NCBI RefSeq assembly: GCF_036057275.1
Contig: NZ_CP107945.1
Location: 7,192,001-7,256,000, forward strand
Length of the DNA: 64,000 nt
Source: Streptomyces sp. NBC_00390
Lineage (GTDB): Bacteria > Actinomycetota > Actinomycetes > Streptomycetales > Streptomycetaceae
Reading direction: 5' to 3'
The notes under the pieces are model-generated. The model was not told the DNA's origin, made no database searches, and saw nothing but the letters and a program-made list of their open reading frames with translations. Positions 17,964 through 25,727 of this stretch are shown here, one piece after another. Made by a program: the position numbers and the translations under genes. Within the stretch, counting starts at the first letter, position 1, and every line of letters starts with the position of its first letter.

Positions 17964-18746
17964 TCAGCTTCTGCGAAGGGTGTCGAAACGCTTCATACGT
18001 TCCAGGACCGTCTCTGCCGTCGGGCCGGACATGACATCGACGATCCGGCCGTCCGCCAGGAACAGCACCAGATCGGAGTAGGCGGCCGCGCCGGGGTCGT
18101 GGGTGACCATGACGACCGTCTGCGCCAGCCGGTCGACGGCCTCCCGGAGGAAGCCCAGCACCTCGGCGCCCGAGCGTGAGTCCAGATTGCCGGTCGGCTC
18201 GTCGGCGAAGATCAGCTCGGGCCGGGAGGCGAGCGCCCGCGCGCAGGCGACCCGTTGCTGCTGCCCGCCGGACAGCTGAGCGGGCCGGTGGCTGAGGCGG
18301 TTGCGCAGGCCGAGCGTGTCGATGACCTGGTCCACCCACTCACGGTCGGGTGCGCGACCGGCGATGTCCATGGGCAGCGTGATGTTCTCGGCGGCGTTCA
18401 GGGTCGGCAGCAGGTTGAACGCCTGGAACATGAAGCCGATCCGGTCCCGGCGCAGTCGGGTCAGCTCGCGCTCCTTGAGAGAGGTGATCTCCGTGTCGCC
18501 GAGCCACACCCGGCCCGCGGACACGGTGTCCAGTCCGGCCAGACAGTGCATCAGCGTGGACTTTCCCGAGCCCGACGGCCCCATCACCGCGGTGAACCGG
18601 CCGCGCGTGATGTCGACATCGACCCCGTCCAGGGCGCGTACGACCGTCTCGCCGGTCCCGTACGCCTTGGTGAGCGAGCGCGCCCGGGCGGCCAGCGGTA
18701 CCTCCGGGGCCGGGTCTCCGGTGGGTGCAGTGACAGGTGTGGACAA
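17964..18746 (-). CDS. ABC transporter ATP-binding protein, MacB/LolD type
   Basis: A 260-residue ATPase with Walker A GPSGSGKST (about 53-61), Q-loop FMFQAFN, signature LSGGQQQRVACARALA, Walker B LIFADEPTGNLDS and H-loop VTHD. It powers the adjacent large FtsX-type permease. I chose the TTG at 18746 because GGAGG lies six bases upstream and the protein then begins MSTPVTAPT, as is usual; the frame is open another 36 codons upstream to an ATG that lacks a ribosome site. All catalytic elements are intact. Confidence 0.92.
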   Translation of the reverse strand: MSTPVTAPTGDPAPEVPLAARARSLTKAYGTGETVVRALDGVDVDITRGRFTAVMGPSGSGKSTLMHCLAGLDTVSAGRVWLGDTEITSLKERELTRLRRDRIGFMFQAFNLLPTLNAAENITLPMDIAGRAPDREWVDQVIDTLGLRNRLSHRPAQLSGGQQQRVACARALASRPELIFADEPTGNLDSRSGAEVLGFLREAVDRLAQTVVMVTHDPGAAAYSDLVLFLADGRIVDVMSGPTAETVLERMKRFDTLRRS

Positions 18747-18909
18747 GGCCGCCTCCAGGGGTGTGCTCCCCGACTCCCGTACAGGAGTGGAGAGTAGGGC
18801 CGGGTGGGACACGCCGGTATCCGTCGCAGGGTTCGGCCGCAGGGTTCGGTGCAAGGGCCATTCGGCCGCCGCCTTGCCGGTGCTAGCGTCTTCGCGCTAG
18901 CTTGATGGT

Positions 18910-19125
18910 ATGGCGAAGACCCAGCTGAACGTAAGGGTGGACGAGAGCACCGCCGAAGCGGCGCGCCAGCGGGCCCTGCAGCGCGGGGTGAGCGTGAACC
19001 GCTACATCGAGGAGCTCGTCAAACAGGACGCGGGCGAGGCGGGCCGCACCTTCGTGGACGCGGCCGCCGATTTCATGAAGCAGTACGAGTCGCTCTTCGC
19101 CGAGGAGTTCGGCGACAAGCGTTGA
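18910..19125 (+). CDS. Ribbon-helix-helix antitoxin-like protein
   Basis: A 71-residue protein. The first 45 residues form a CopG/Arc-type ribbon-helix-helix: beta strand AKTQLNVRVDES, helix STAEAARQRALQRG, turn VSVNRY, second helix IEELVKQDAG. This fold binds DNA as a dimer. The acidic, helical tail (DAAADFMKQYESLFAEEFGDKR) could contact a partner. I recall close relatives annotated as antitoxins next to Fic/Doc-type toxins in Streptomyces. Here the stop overlaps the start of a PP2C phosphatase (TTGA), and the Fic-related gene follows only after it. The ATG is eleven bases after a GCTAG stretch and has no strong ribosome site. Confidence 0.85.
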   Translation: MAKTQLNVRVDESTAEAARQRALQRGVSVNRYIEELVKQDAGEAGRTFVDAAADFMKQYESLFAEEFGDKR

Positions 19126-19994
19126 CGCTCGTCACGCCGGTCCCGGGCTGTGTCCGGTGCGGAGGAACGGTCGCCCCCGACGGCCACTGCTGGGACTGCG
19201 GTGCCGCCCAGCCGGCCTTCCGCTCGCATGTGGAGATCACGGTGCCCGGCGGTGCCGCGGGAATCAGTGACCGCGGAAAGCGGCGCGGCATCAACGCCGA
19301 CGCCATGGCGCTGACCACGGCCGGCACATGGACGATCGGCGTCGTCTGCGACGGCGTGTCCATGTCCCCCCGGGCGGAACGAGCCGCTCAGGTCGCGGCA
19401 GAGGTCGGCGCGGCCGCCCTGGTGGAACTCCTCGGGGCGGGCGCCCTGCCGGAAGTTGCGCTCAGCGACGCCGCCACCCGCGCGGGCCGCGCCGTCGCCG
19501 CCCTGGCCGCGTCGGTGGATGCCGCACCCGCCTGCACCTACGTCGCGGGCATCGCGGGTCCGGAGGGCATCTGGAGTGCCTGGGTCGGCGACAGCCGCGC
19601 GTACTGGCTGCCCGATGAGGGGATCGGGATGGCGCTGACCGAGGACGACACAGGCGAGCACGAAGCGCTCTCCGCCTGGCTGGGAGCCGACGCGGACGAA
19701 CCGGTCCCGCGTGTCCGCAGCTACCGGCCGCAGGCACCCGGCCGCCTGCTGCTGTGCACCGACGGACTGTGGCGCTACGTGCCCGACGCCGACGGACTGC
19801 GGGCCACCTCCACCCGCGGCCGGCGGGCACCGTCCGCCGGCGGTGGCCTTCTGGACGATGCACGGTCGCTGGTCGGTCACGCCCTCGACGCCGGCGGGCA
19901 CGACAACATCACCGCACTGCTCGTCCCGGTGCGGCCAGGTCCGCCGACGGGGACGGCGACGAGCCCCTCCGGCGCAGCCGCCGGCCCGGCATGA
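19122..19994 (+). CDS. PP2C-family protein phosphatase with N-terminal zinc ribbon
   Basis: A 290-residue Ser/Thr phosphatase of the metal-dependent PP2C/PPM family. Residues 10-28 hold CVRCGG and CWDCG, a four-Cys zinc ribbon. The catalytic domain shows RRGINADA, VVCDGVS (metal Asp), WVGDSRAYW, LLLCTDGLW and GGHDNITALLV, so the metal-binding aspartates look intact. The TTG start overlaps the stop of the RHH gene by four bases, which makes translation coupled. Similar phosphatases usually sit beside kinases or FHA proteins; here the neighbours are toxin-antitoxin-like. The last 20 residues are a Pro/Ala/Thr tail. Confidence 0.9.
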   Translation: MTLVTPVPGCVRCGGTVAPDGHCWDCGAAQPAFRSHVEITVPGGAAGISDRGKRRGINADAMALTTAGTWTIGVVCDGVSMSPRAERAAQVAAEVGAAALVELLGAGALPEVALSDAATRAGRAVAALAASVDAAPACTYVAGIAGPEGIWSAWVGDSRAYWLPDEGIGMALTEDDTGEHEALSAWLGADADEPVPRVRSYRPQAPGRLLLCTDGLWRYVPDADGLRATSTRGRRAPSAGGGLLDDARSLVGHALDAGGHDNITALLVPVRPGPPTGTATSPSGAAAGPA

Positions 19995-20129
19995 CCGCGG
20001 GCCGCCCGGCACCGCGTCCCGACCGGACACGGACGGTTGTGCGGCCGCCCTCGATCGGAGCCGGCCGCTGGGGAATACTGATCAACGCAACCACTCAGCG
20101 CCCGCCCACCTCCGAGGCAGCTTCTCCAC

Positions 20130-20543
20130 ATGGACAACGATGAGTCCCCTGAGACACCGTCACCTGGCCCCGTGAATCTGCAGATCGATCTGGCATGGCT
20201 GCTGATGGTCGCCGAGCACAAGACCCCCGGTGACCCGCAGGTCACCGACTGGGGCGCGCTCGTGGCCGCCGTCAGCCGTCATGACGCCGAGATATTCGGC
20301 GTCGCCGTCTACAGCGACCCGCACGCCCGGGCCGCGGCGCTGCTCCAACTCCTGCTGCATGTGCCGGCGCTCGAACGCTCCAACGCGATGTTTGCCTCCG
20401 CCGTCGCCTACGGCTACCTGGTCGCCAGTGGCCTGAAGGTCGTCACCTCACCGGAACAGGTGCGGAATCTGGCCCGACTGGTGAAGGCGGGCACGGCTGA
20501 CGTGCGGACCATTGCGGAAGAGCTACGGCAGTGGAGTCGCTGA
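20130..20543 (+). CDS. Fic/Doc-related toxin-like protein with degenerate motif
   Basis: A 137-residue helical protein (VNLQIDLAWLLMVAEHKTPGD ... HARAAALLQLLLHVPALERSNAMFASAVAYGYLVASG). I recall close Streptomyces relatives annotated as the toxin part of a Fic-family toxin-antitoxin system. The helical core with His followed by Asn recalls a Fic fold, but the canonical HxFxxGNGR or Doc HxFxDANKR loop is not intact (HVPALERSN), so AMP or phosphate transfer is uncertain. A 135-base gap separates it from the phosphatase gene. The start may be ATG 20130 or GTG 20172 (VNLQIDL). It is probably part of the same unit as the RHH gene. Confidence 0.7.
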   Translation: MDNDESPETPSPGPVNLQIDLAWLLMVAEHKTPGDPQVTDWGALVAAVSRHDAEIFGVAVYSDPHARAAALLQLLLHVPALERSNAMFASAVAYGYLVASGLKVVTSPEQVRNLARLVKAGTADVRTIAEELRQWSR

Positions 20544-20632
20544 TCCGGCACACCGACCCGGGCGACCCGCCCTGATCCTCCGGCGATCGGACCGTGTTCC
20601 CGCCCGCGCCGCCCACATCTCCTGACGGCGGC

Positions 20633-21328
20633 TCACCGTGGTGCCGGTCCCTGGTCCGTACCGAAGGGACGGCGTGCAACTCCCAGCACACAAGGTGACG
20701 TCGGCAGCTGGACACGGCCTTCCGGCACCCGGAATCTGCGGTGCGTGCCCAGCTCGAACCCCGCCGCCTCGATGGCCGCGATCGTGTCCCGCGCGGTGTG
20801 GCAGCCGCCGCACATGAGCGGCCACACCGTGCGGTCCAGTAGCCGCTGCGTACGCGCGAGGCCCGGGCTCTTTGCCAGCGTGTGCTCGAAGAAGCGCAGC
20901 TCACCGCCCGGTCGCAGCACCCGCCGGATCTCCGACAGCGCCCGTGGAAGATCCCGCACCGAACACAGCACCAGCGACGCGACGGCCCCGTCGAAGGCCT
21001 CGCTCTTGACCGGCAGCGCCTCGGCGGCGCCCGGCACCACATCGACCGGGACCTCGGCGTGCAGCGCCGCCTCGGCGGCCAACTTCCGCAGCGTGCGCTC
21101 CGGTTCGAGTGCGACGACCTCGCTGACGGCCATGGGGTAATGCACGAAGTTCAGCCCGTTGCCCGCGCCGATCTCGATCACCCGGCCCGACAGTCCGCCC
21201 AGCAGCTCTGCGCGGTAGGCGGCGATGCCGCCCCTGGTGTCCGCGGCCACGCTCATCCTGGCGTAGAAGCGCGCGAACAGCGGATGGTGGACGGCGTCAT
21301 GCGGCACTTTGGTGCTGCGCAGCGGCAT
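20633..21328 (-). CDS. Class I SAM-dependent methyltransferase
   Basis: A 231-residue Rossmann-fold methyltransferase of the UbiE/Methyltransf_11 type. Motif I is VIEIGAGNGLNF (about residues 40-51), the acidic strand end is VVALEPE, and motif III is LRPGGELRFFEH. A Cys pair, PLMCGGCHTARD, lies near residue 180. The substrate is unknown. ATG 21328 has AAGGAGG upstream. It is the third gene in a minus-strand run after bioD and the VOC gene, 60 bases from the latter, but is not an obvious biotin enzyme: BioC also uses this fold, but this protein resembles generic small-molecule enzymes. Confidence 0.85.
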   Translation of the reverse strand: MPLRSTKVPHDAVHHPLFARFYARMSVAADTRGGIAAYRAELLGGLSGRVIEIGAGNGLNFVHYPMAVSEVVALEPERTLRKLAAEAALHAEVPVDVVPGAAEALPVKSEAFDGAVASLVLCSVRDLPRALSEIRRVLRPGGELRFFEHTLAKSPGLARTQRLLDRTVWPLMCGGCHTARDTIAAIEAAGFELGTHRRFRVPEGRVQLPTSPCVLGVARRPFGTDQGPAPR

Positions 21329-21388
21329 CGCGGGCCTCCTTGGAACGGACGGACCGGTCACCGCCATTCTCCCCCTGGGCGGTGGAAC

Positions 21389-21742
21389 TCAGCCGTCCAG
21401 CGCCGCCACGAAGCAGAATTCGTTCCCCTCGGGATCCTGCAGCACCTGGAAACGCCCGTGCTCGTCGGTGACGACCCCGCCGACCCGGGTCGCGCCCAGC
21501 CCTACGGCCTCGGCGGCCGCCGCCACGACATCACCGGCATCGAGGTCCAGATGGAGCCGGTTCTTGGCCGCCTTGCCCTCGGGTACGCGCTGGAAGGCCA
21601 CCCGCATGCACTCCGGCGGATCGACGTACGACCAGTCGTCCTCGCGGTCCACGGGATCGCCGCCGAGGAGCGCGGCCCAGAAGCGCACCAGTCGCACCGG
21701 GTCATGACAGTCGAAGACGATCTCGTCGATCCTTGCTCGCAT
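21389..21742 (-). CDS. VOC/glyoxalase-like protein
   Basis: A 117-residue vicinal-oxygen-chelate fold protein with paired beta-alpha-beta-beta-beta modules (IDEIVFDCHDPVRLVRFWAALLGG, then RLHLDLDAGD and VLQDPEGNEFCFVA). The HxDL and late Glu positions (LHLDL, EGNEFCF) are typical metal ligands. Members include bleomycin-type resistance proteins and lyases; the function here is unknown. It starts five bases after the bioD stop, so it is probably read with bioD. Confidence 0.88.
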   Translation of the reverse strand: MRARIDEIVFDCHDPVRLVRFWAALLGGDPVDREDDWSYVDPPECMRVAFQRVPEGKAAKNRLHLDLDAGDVVAAAAEAVGLGATRVGGVVTDEHGRFQVLQDPEGNEFCFVAALDG

Positions 21743-21747
21743 GAGGC

Positions 21748-22476
21748 TCAGCGTACGGACGGACCGAACGCCGTCGCGGTGAACACCGTCGCGTCCCAGG
21801 TGCCGCCGAGCCGCGGCGCGAGCCAGCCCGTGGCCCGGTCGCGGAAGTCCGCCGGTGCGAGCGACCCGGCGCCCTGGGGTACGACGCCCAGCAGAGGGGC
21901 GCCCGCCGCGTCGGGCAGATCCGCGAGATTGCACCGTGCCGCGAGATCAGGCTCGCCGGGCCAGCTGCCCACGACCACGCCGAGCTGTTCCAACTGCCGT
22001 GCGCGCAGCGCCTCCGCGGTCAGGGCCGTCATGTTCAGCGTTCCGAGCCCGGCCGGCGTCACCACCAGCACGGGCGCACCCAGCTCCCCGGCCACATCGG
22101 CGAGCGTGGCCCCGTCGTCGTCGAAACGGACGAGCAGGCCGCCGGCCCCCTCGACGAGCACCAGGTCGTACTCACCGGCCAGCTTCCGCGCGGCCTCGGC
22201 AACCTGCCGGGGCCGCACCGGCTCGAGGCCGGCCCGCCGCGCGGCGGTCGCGGGCGCGAGCGCCTCGGGGAATCGCGCGAGCTCGACCCCGGTGACATCG
22301 CCGGCCAGCCGCCGCACCTCGTCGACGTCGCCCGCCTCACTTTGCCCGACCCCGGTCTGCGCGGGCTTGAGCACGGCGACGGACCGGCCCTGTGCCCGCG
22401 CCAGCGCGGCAACGGCGGCTGTGACGACGGTCTTGCCGATCTCGGTTCCGGTCCCGGTCACGACGATCACTGGCAT
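21748..22476 (-). CDS. bioD: Dethiobiotin synthetase
   Basis: A 242-residue P-loop enzyme that forms dethiobiotin from DAPA, CO2 and ATP. The start MPVIVVTGTGTEIGKTVVTAAVA holds the GTxTxxGKT nucleotide loop, KPAQTG supplies the second conserved Lys, and VEGAGGLLVRFDDDG is the family EGAGG motif. ATG 22476 has AGGAAG eight bases upstream. The frame is open another 200 codons upstream through a tandem repeat, but that text is not protein-like. The gene is separated from bioA by 627 bases with a hairpin and the repeat, so it probably has its own promoter. Confidence 0.95.
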   Translation of the reverse strand: MPVIVVTGTGTEIGKTVVTAAVAALARAQGRSVAVLKPAQTGVGQSEAGDVDEVRRLAGDVTGVELARFPEALAPATAARRAGLEPVRPRQVAEAARKLAGEYDLVLVEGAGGLLVRFDDDGATLADVAGELGAPVLVVTPAGLGTLNMTALTAEALRARQLEQLGVVVGSWPGEPDLAARCNLADLPDAAGAPLLGVVPQGAGSLAPADFRDRATGWLAPRLGGTWDATVFTATAFGPSVR

Positions 22477-22687
22477 GGAGTGGCTTCCTGTCTTGCGGTT
22501 CGGCACGACGCGCGTGCCACGTTTCCTGGTCGGCCGCGCTGCGCACAGCACGGCAGGTCGCCTGCGACAACGGCCCCGGCCTCGCGCGGCGCGGACACCG
22601 CTGCGGCCCCGCGGAACGTGGGCCGGGGCGGGCACGCCACCGGCCGGCCCGGGTTTCGCAGGCCGGTCCCCGGCGGCCGGTTCTTCC

Positions 22688-22855
22688 TGGTGCGTGCCCC
22701 GCGGTCCGCCCGGCCTGGTGCGTGCCCCGCGGTCCGCCCGGCCTGGTGCGTGCCCCGTGGTCCGCGCGGCCTGGTGCGTGCCCCGTGGTCCGCGCGGCCT
22801 GGTGCGTGCCCCGTGGTCCGCGCGGCCTGGTGCGTGCCCCGCGGTCCGCCCGGCC
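22688..22855. repeat. 28-bp tandem repeat, six full copies, between bioA and bioD
   Basis: Six head-to-tail units start TGGTGCGTGCCCCG and end CGGCC. Copies 1, 2 and 6 share one version; copies 3, 4 and 5 share a second with two base differences, giving the pattern A-A-B-B-B-A. A partial, decayed seventh copy runs to about 22890. The unit length is not a multiple of three and the array contains no stops in several frames, so it creates long but meaningless open frames. The repeats have no spacers. It lies 212 bases upstream of the bioD start. Confidence 0.95.
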
Positions 22856-23010
22856 TGGCGGTCCGCCCGGTCCGGTGCGTGCCCGGTGTGCCGGTTCCGC
22901 CCGCAGGCGGCCGCATGGCGCCGCCTGCGCGGCGGCCGCGCGCCCTGGGCCGCTGCGGGGTCTCGCGGACAACCCCCATGCCCACCGTCTGCGGCGGTGA
23001 CGGCCTCGTC

Positions 23011-23057
23011 CGCCCGCCGTGGCACGGCCCGGTCACCGGGCCGTGCCACGGCGGGCG
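23011..23057 (-). terminator. Very strong hairpin downstream of bioA
   Basis: Perfect 23-base arms (23011-23033 and 23035-23057) around a single central C, beginning CGCCCGCCGTGGCACGG. It lies 47-93 bases past the bioA stop. The stem should end bioB-bioA transcription, although no T tract follows. The remaining 22477-23103 gap holds only the tandem repeat and the bioD leader. Confidence 0.7.
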
Positions 23058-23103
23058 GCGGGGAATCCACCCCGCCGGCGCCGTGCGGCACCGCCTGGCG
23101 GCA

Positions 23104-24393
23104 TCACCCCGCGGCCGCCGCCGCTCGCACCGCACGGCACACGCGGGCCAGGTCCTCGTCGTCCGTGATGTACGGCGGCATCACGTACACAAGGTCCCTG
23201 AACGGCCGAAGCCACACGCCCTCGCGCACCGCCGCCTCCGTCGCAGCCGTCATGTTCACGTCGTGGTCCAGCTGGATCACGCCGATCGCACCGAGCACCC
23301 GGACATCCTTGACTCCCGGCAGTTCGGCGGCGCCCGCGAGGCCGTCCCGCAGGCCCGCCTCCAGGCGCTTGACCTCCTGCTGCCAGTCCTGGGCGAGCAG
23401 CAGGTCGATCGACGCGCAGGCCACCGCCGCTGCCAGGGGGTTGCCCATGAACGTCGGGCCATGGGCCAGTACGGGAACCTCGCCCTGAGAGATCCCGTCA
23501 GCCACGCGCGAGGTGCACAGCGTCGCCGCCATCGTGAGATAGCCGCCGGTCAGCGCCTTGCCCACACACATCACATCCGGCGAGACACCGCCGAGCTCCG
23601 CCGCGAACAGCGCTCCCGTGCGGCCGAACCCGGTGGCGATCTCGTCGAAGACCAGCAGGACCCCGTGCTCGTCGCAGGCCTCTCGCAGCACCCGCAGATA
23701 CTCGGGGGAGTGGAACCGCATACCGCCCGCGCCTTGCACCACCGGCTCCACGATCACCGCGGCCAGCTCGTCCGCATGGCGCGCGACCAGGGCGCGCAGG
23801 CCCTCCGCGTACGACTCCTCGTACCCGGCCGGCGGCGCGTCCGCGAAGATCTGGCGCGGCAGCACGCCCGACCACAGCGAGTGCATCCCTCCCTCGGGGT
23901 CGCACACCGCCATCGGCTGCCAGGTGTCCCCGTGGTACCCGCCGCGCCAGGTGAGCATGCGCTGCTTGGCCGGCCGCCCCAGCGAACGCCAGTACTGCAG
24001 ACACATCTTCACCGCGACCTCGACGGACACCGAGCCCGAGTCGCACAGGAAGACGTGCTGCAGCGGCTCGGGGGTGATCTCCACCAGCCGGGTGGCCAGC
24101 CGCACGGCGGGCTCGTGGGTGAGCCCGCCGAACATCACATGGCTCATCCGCCCCAGCTGGCCGGTCGCCGCCTCGTTGAGGACCGGGTGGTTGTAGCCGT
24201 GGATCGCCGACCACCACGACGACATGCCGTCGATCAACTCGCGCTGCCCAAGGGCCGGTTCCGCGAGCCGGAGCCGTACCCCCGACGCGGATTCGACGAC
24301 GAGCGGGTCCGTACGGCCCGGCATCGGGCCGTACGGATGCCACACATGGGCCCGGTCAAGGGACCGGAGCTCGGCGGGGGGCAGCTCAGGCAT
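23104..24393 (-). CDS. bioA: Adenosylmethionine-8-amino-7-oxononanoate aminotransferase
   Basis: A 429-residue class III PLP aminotransferase that makes DAPA from KAPA with S-adenosylmethionine as amino donor. It has WHPYGPM and SSWWSAIHGYNHP near the start (substrate residues typical of BioA), GGYHGDT, the PLP Asp in VFDEIATGFGRTG and the Schiff-base Lys in CVGKALTGG. ATG 24393 overlaps the end of bioB by 8 bases, so translation is coupled. Length is normal. Regulation is presumably from the bioB/bioF divergent promoter region. Confidence 0.96.
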   Translation of the reverse strand: MPELPPAELRSLDRAHVWHPYGPMPGRTDPLVVESASGVRLRLAEPALGQRELIDGMSSWWSAIHGYNHPVLNEAATGQLGRMSHVMFGGLTHEPAVRLATRLVEITPEPLQHVFLCDSGSVSVEVAVKMCLQYWRSLGRPAKQRMLTWRGGYHGDTWQPMAVCDPEGGMHSLWSGVLPRQIFADAPPAGYEESYAEGLRALVARHADELAAVIVEPVVQGAGGMRFHSPEYLRVLREACDEHGVLLVFDEIATGFGRTGALFAAELGGVSPDVMCVGKALTGGYLTMAATLCTSRVADGISQGEVPVLAHGPTFMGNPLAAAVACASIDLLLAQDWQQEVKRLEAGLRDGLAGAAELPGVKDVRVLGAIGVIQLDHDVNMTAATEAAVREGVWLRPFRDLVYVMPPYITDDEDLARVCRAVRAAAAAG

Positions 24394-25582
24394 TGGGCGC
24401 GAGGTCCGTGCCTGCTCCACGGCGGCGCACGGCGACCAGATCGGTACGCGCCCCCGAAGCAGCAGCCGAAGCCGGAACCGACGCGGCCGAGGCCGCAGGG
24501 GTCGCCTCGGCGGCAGGGGCGCTGTCGGAGCAGCCCGTACCACCGTCGCCGCACACCGACGTCGCGCAGCCGCCGCCCGACCGGTGCTCGGGCAGCGTCG
24601 TGGTGTCCGTACCCTCCACCTCGAAACCGGCGTCCGTGATCATCTCCAGGTCGGCCTTGCCCGCCTGGCCCTCACTGGTCAGATAGTCGCCGAGGAAGAT
24701 CGAGTTGACCAGGTGCAGGGCGAGCGGCTGCATCGTGCGCAGATGCACCTCGCGCCCGCCCGCGAGCCGTACCTCCACGTCCGGGCAGACGAACCGCACC
24801 ATCGCCAGAATGCGCAGCGCACGCTGCGGTGTGAGGTTCCATTCCTTCGCGAGCGGAGTGCCCTCGAACGGGATCAGGAAGTTCACGGGCACCGAGTCCG
24901 GGTCCAGCTCGCGCAGCGCGTAGACCACGTCGACCAGGTCCTCGTCACTCTCGCCCATGCCCGCGATCAGACCCGAACAGGCCGAAAGCCCGGCGGCGTG
25001 CGCCTTGTTCACCGTGTCCACGCGGTCGGCGTACGTGTGCGTGGTGGTGATGTCCCCGTACGTCCCCTCGGACGTGTTCAGGTTGTGGTTGTACGCGTCG
25101 GCGCCCGCCTCGCGCAGCCGCTCGGCCTGGCCGTCGGAGAGCAGCCCGAGACAGGCACAGACCTCGACGCCCTCGTTCTGCTCCTTGATCGCCTCGATGG
25201 TCTTCGAGACCCGGTCGACGTCCCGGTCCGTCGGACCGCGGCCGCTCGCGACGAGACAGACCCGCTTGGCGCCGCCGGCGACGCCGGCCGCCGCGGCCTC
25301 GGATGCCTCGTCGGGCTTGAGCCAGGTGTACTTGAGGATCTCCGCCTTGGAGCCGAGCCGCTGGGAGCAGTACGAACAGTCCTCCGGGCAGAGCCCTGAC
25401 TTGAGATTCACCAGGTAGTTGAGCTTCACACGCCGCCCGAACCACTGGCGGCGCACCTTCCCGGCGGCAGCCACCACATCGAGCAGATCGTCGTCGGAGG
25501 TCGCCAGCACGGCGAGCGCTTCTTCACGGGTCGGCAGCTCGCGCCGCAACCCCTTCTCCACCAGTGTGTTCAGCAGGTCCAT
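24386..25582 (-). CDS. bioB: Biotin synthase with a Cys-containing C-terminal tail
   Basis: A 398-residue radical-SAM enzyme that inserts sulfur into dethiobiotin. The 4Fe-4S motif CPEDCSYC follows LNYLVNLKSG (residues about 55-75), and later NHNLNT, SACSGLIAGMGE and the final barrel strands are conserved. After about residue 332 an extra tail of about 65 residues carries Cys 339, 344 and 351 (GGGCATSVC, GTGC) and then an Ala/Pro/Ser-rich stretch; the core enzyme of other bacteria ends before this. ATG 25582 has an AGGA site. It is divergent from bioF and coupled to bioA. Confidence 0.95.
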   Translation of the reverse strand: MDLLNTLVEKGLRRELPTREEALAVLATSDDDLLDVVAAAGKVRRQWFGRRVKLNYLVNLKSGLCPEDCSYCSQRLGSKAEILKYTWLKPDEASEAAAAGVAGGAKRVCLVASGRGPTDRDVDRVSKTIEAIKEQNEGVEVCACLGLLSDGQAERLREAGADAYNHNLNTSEGTYGDITTTHTYADRVDTVNKAHAAGLSACSGLIAGMGESDEDLVDVVYALRELDPDSVPVNFLIPFEGTPLAKEWNLTPQRALRILAMVRFVCPDVEVRLAGGREVHLRTMQPLALHLVNSIFLGDYLTSEGQAGKADLEMITDAGFEVEGTDTTTLPEHRSGGGCATSVCGDGGTGCSDSAPAAEATPAASAASVPASAAASGARTDLVAVRRRGAGTDLAPNA

Positions 25583-25727
25583 GGCGCTGATCCTGTCCTA
25601 CGGCACACGCCACGGCCAAGGAGGATCCCCACAACAGCGTCTGTTTGAGGTGTGTGCATGGCCACATCCGCTCCTCGAGCGCACCCGGTTAGGGTCTGTG
25701 CGCTGCCTACAAAAGGACCGGACCACC

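Noticed and set aside
14972..18034. A 1020-residue plus-strand His/Arg-rich open frame opposite the ABC permease
   Set aside because: His/Gln/Asp-rich antisense artefact; the minus-strand permease has correct membrane and FtsX regions.
22688..22855. The 28-bp repeats as a CRISPR array
   Set aside because: Units are directly adjacent with no spacers, and no cas genes are nearby.
22477..23091. An N-terminal extension of BioD reading through the 28-bp repeats
   Set aside because: The ATG at 22476 has a good ribosome site and the normal protein start; the extension is Arg/Gly/Pro-rich repeat text with no domain, in a frame opened only by high GC.
25583..25727. A known biotin operator between bioB and bioF
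   Set aside because: No BirA-like or BioQ-type TGAAC-n3-GTTCA repeat was found in this gap.
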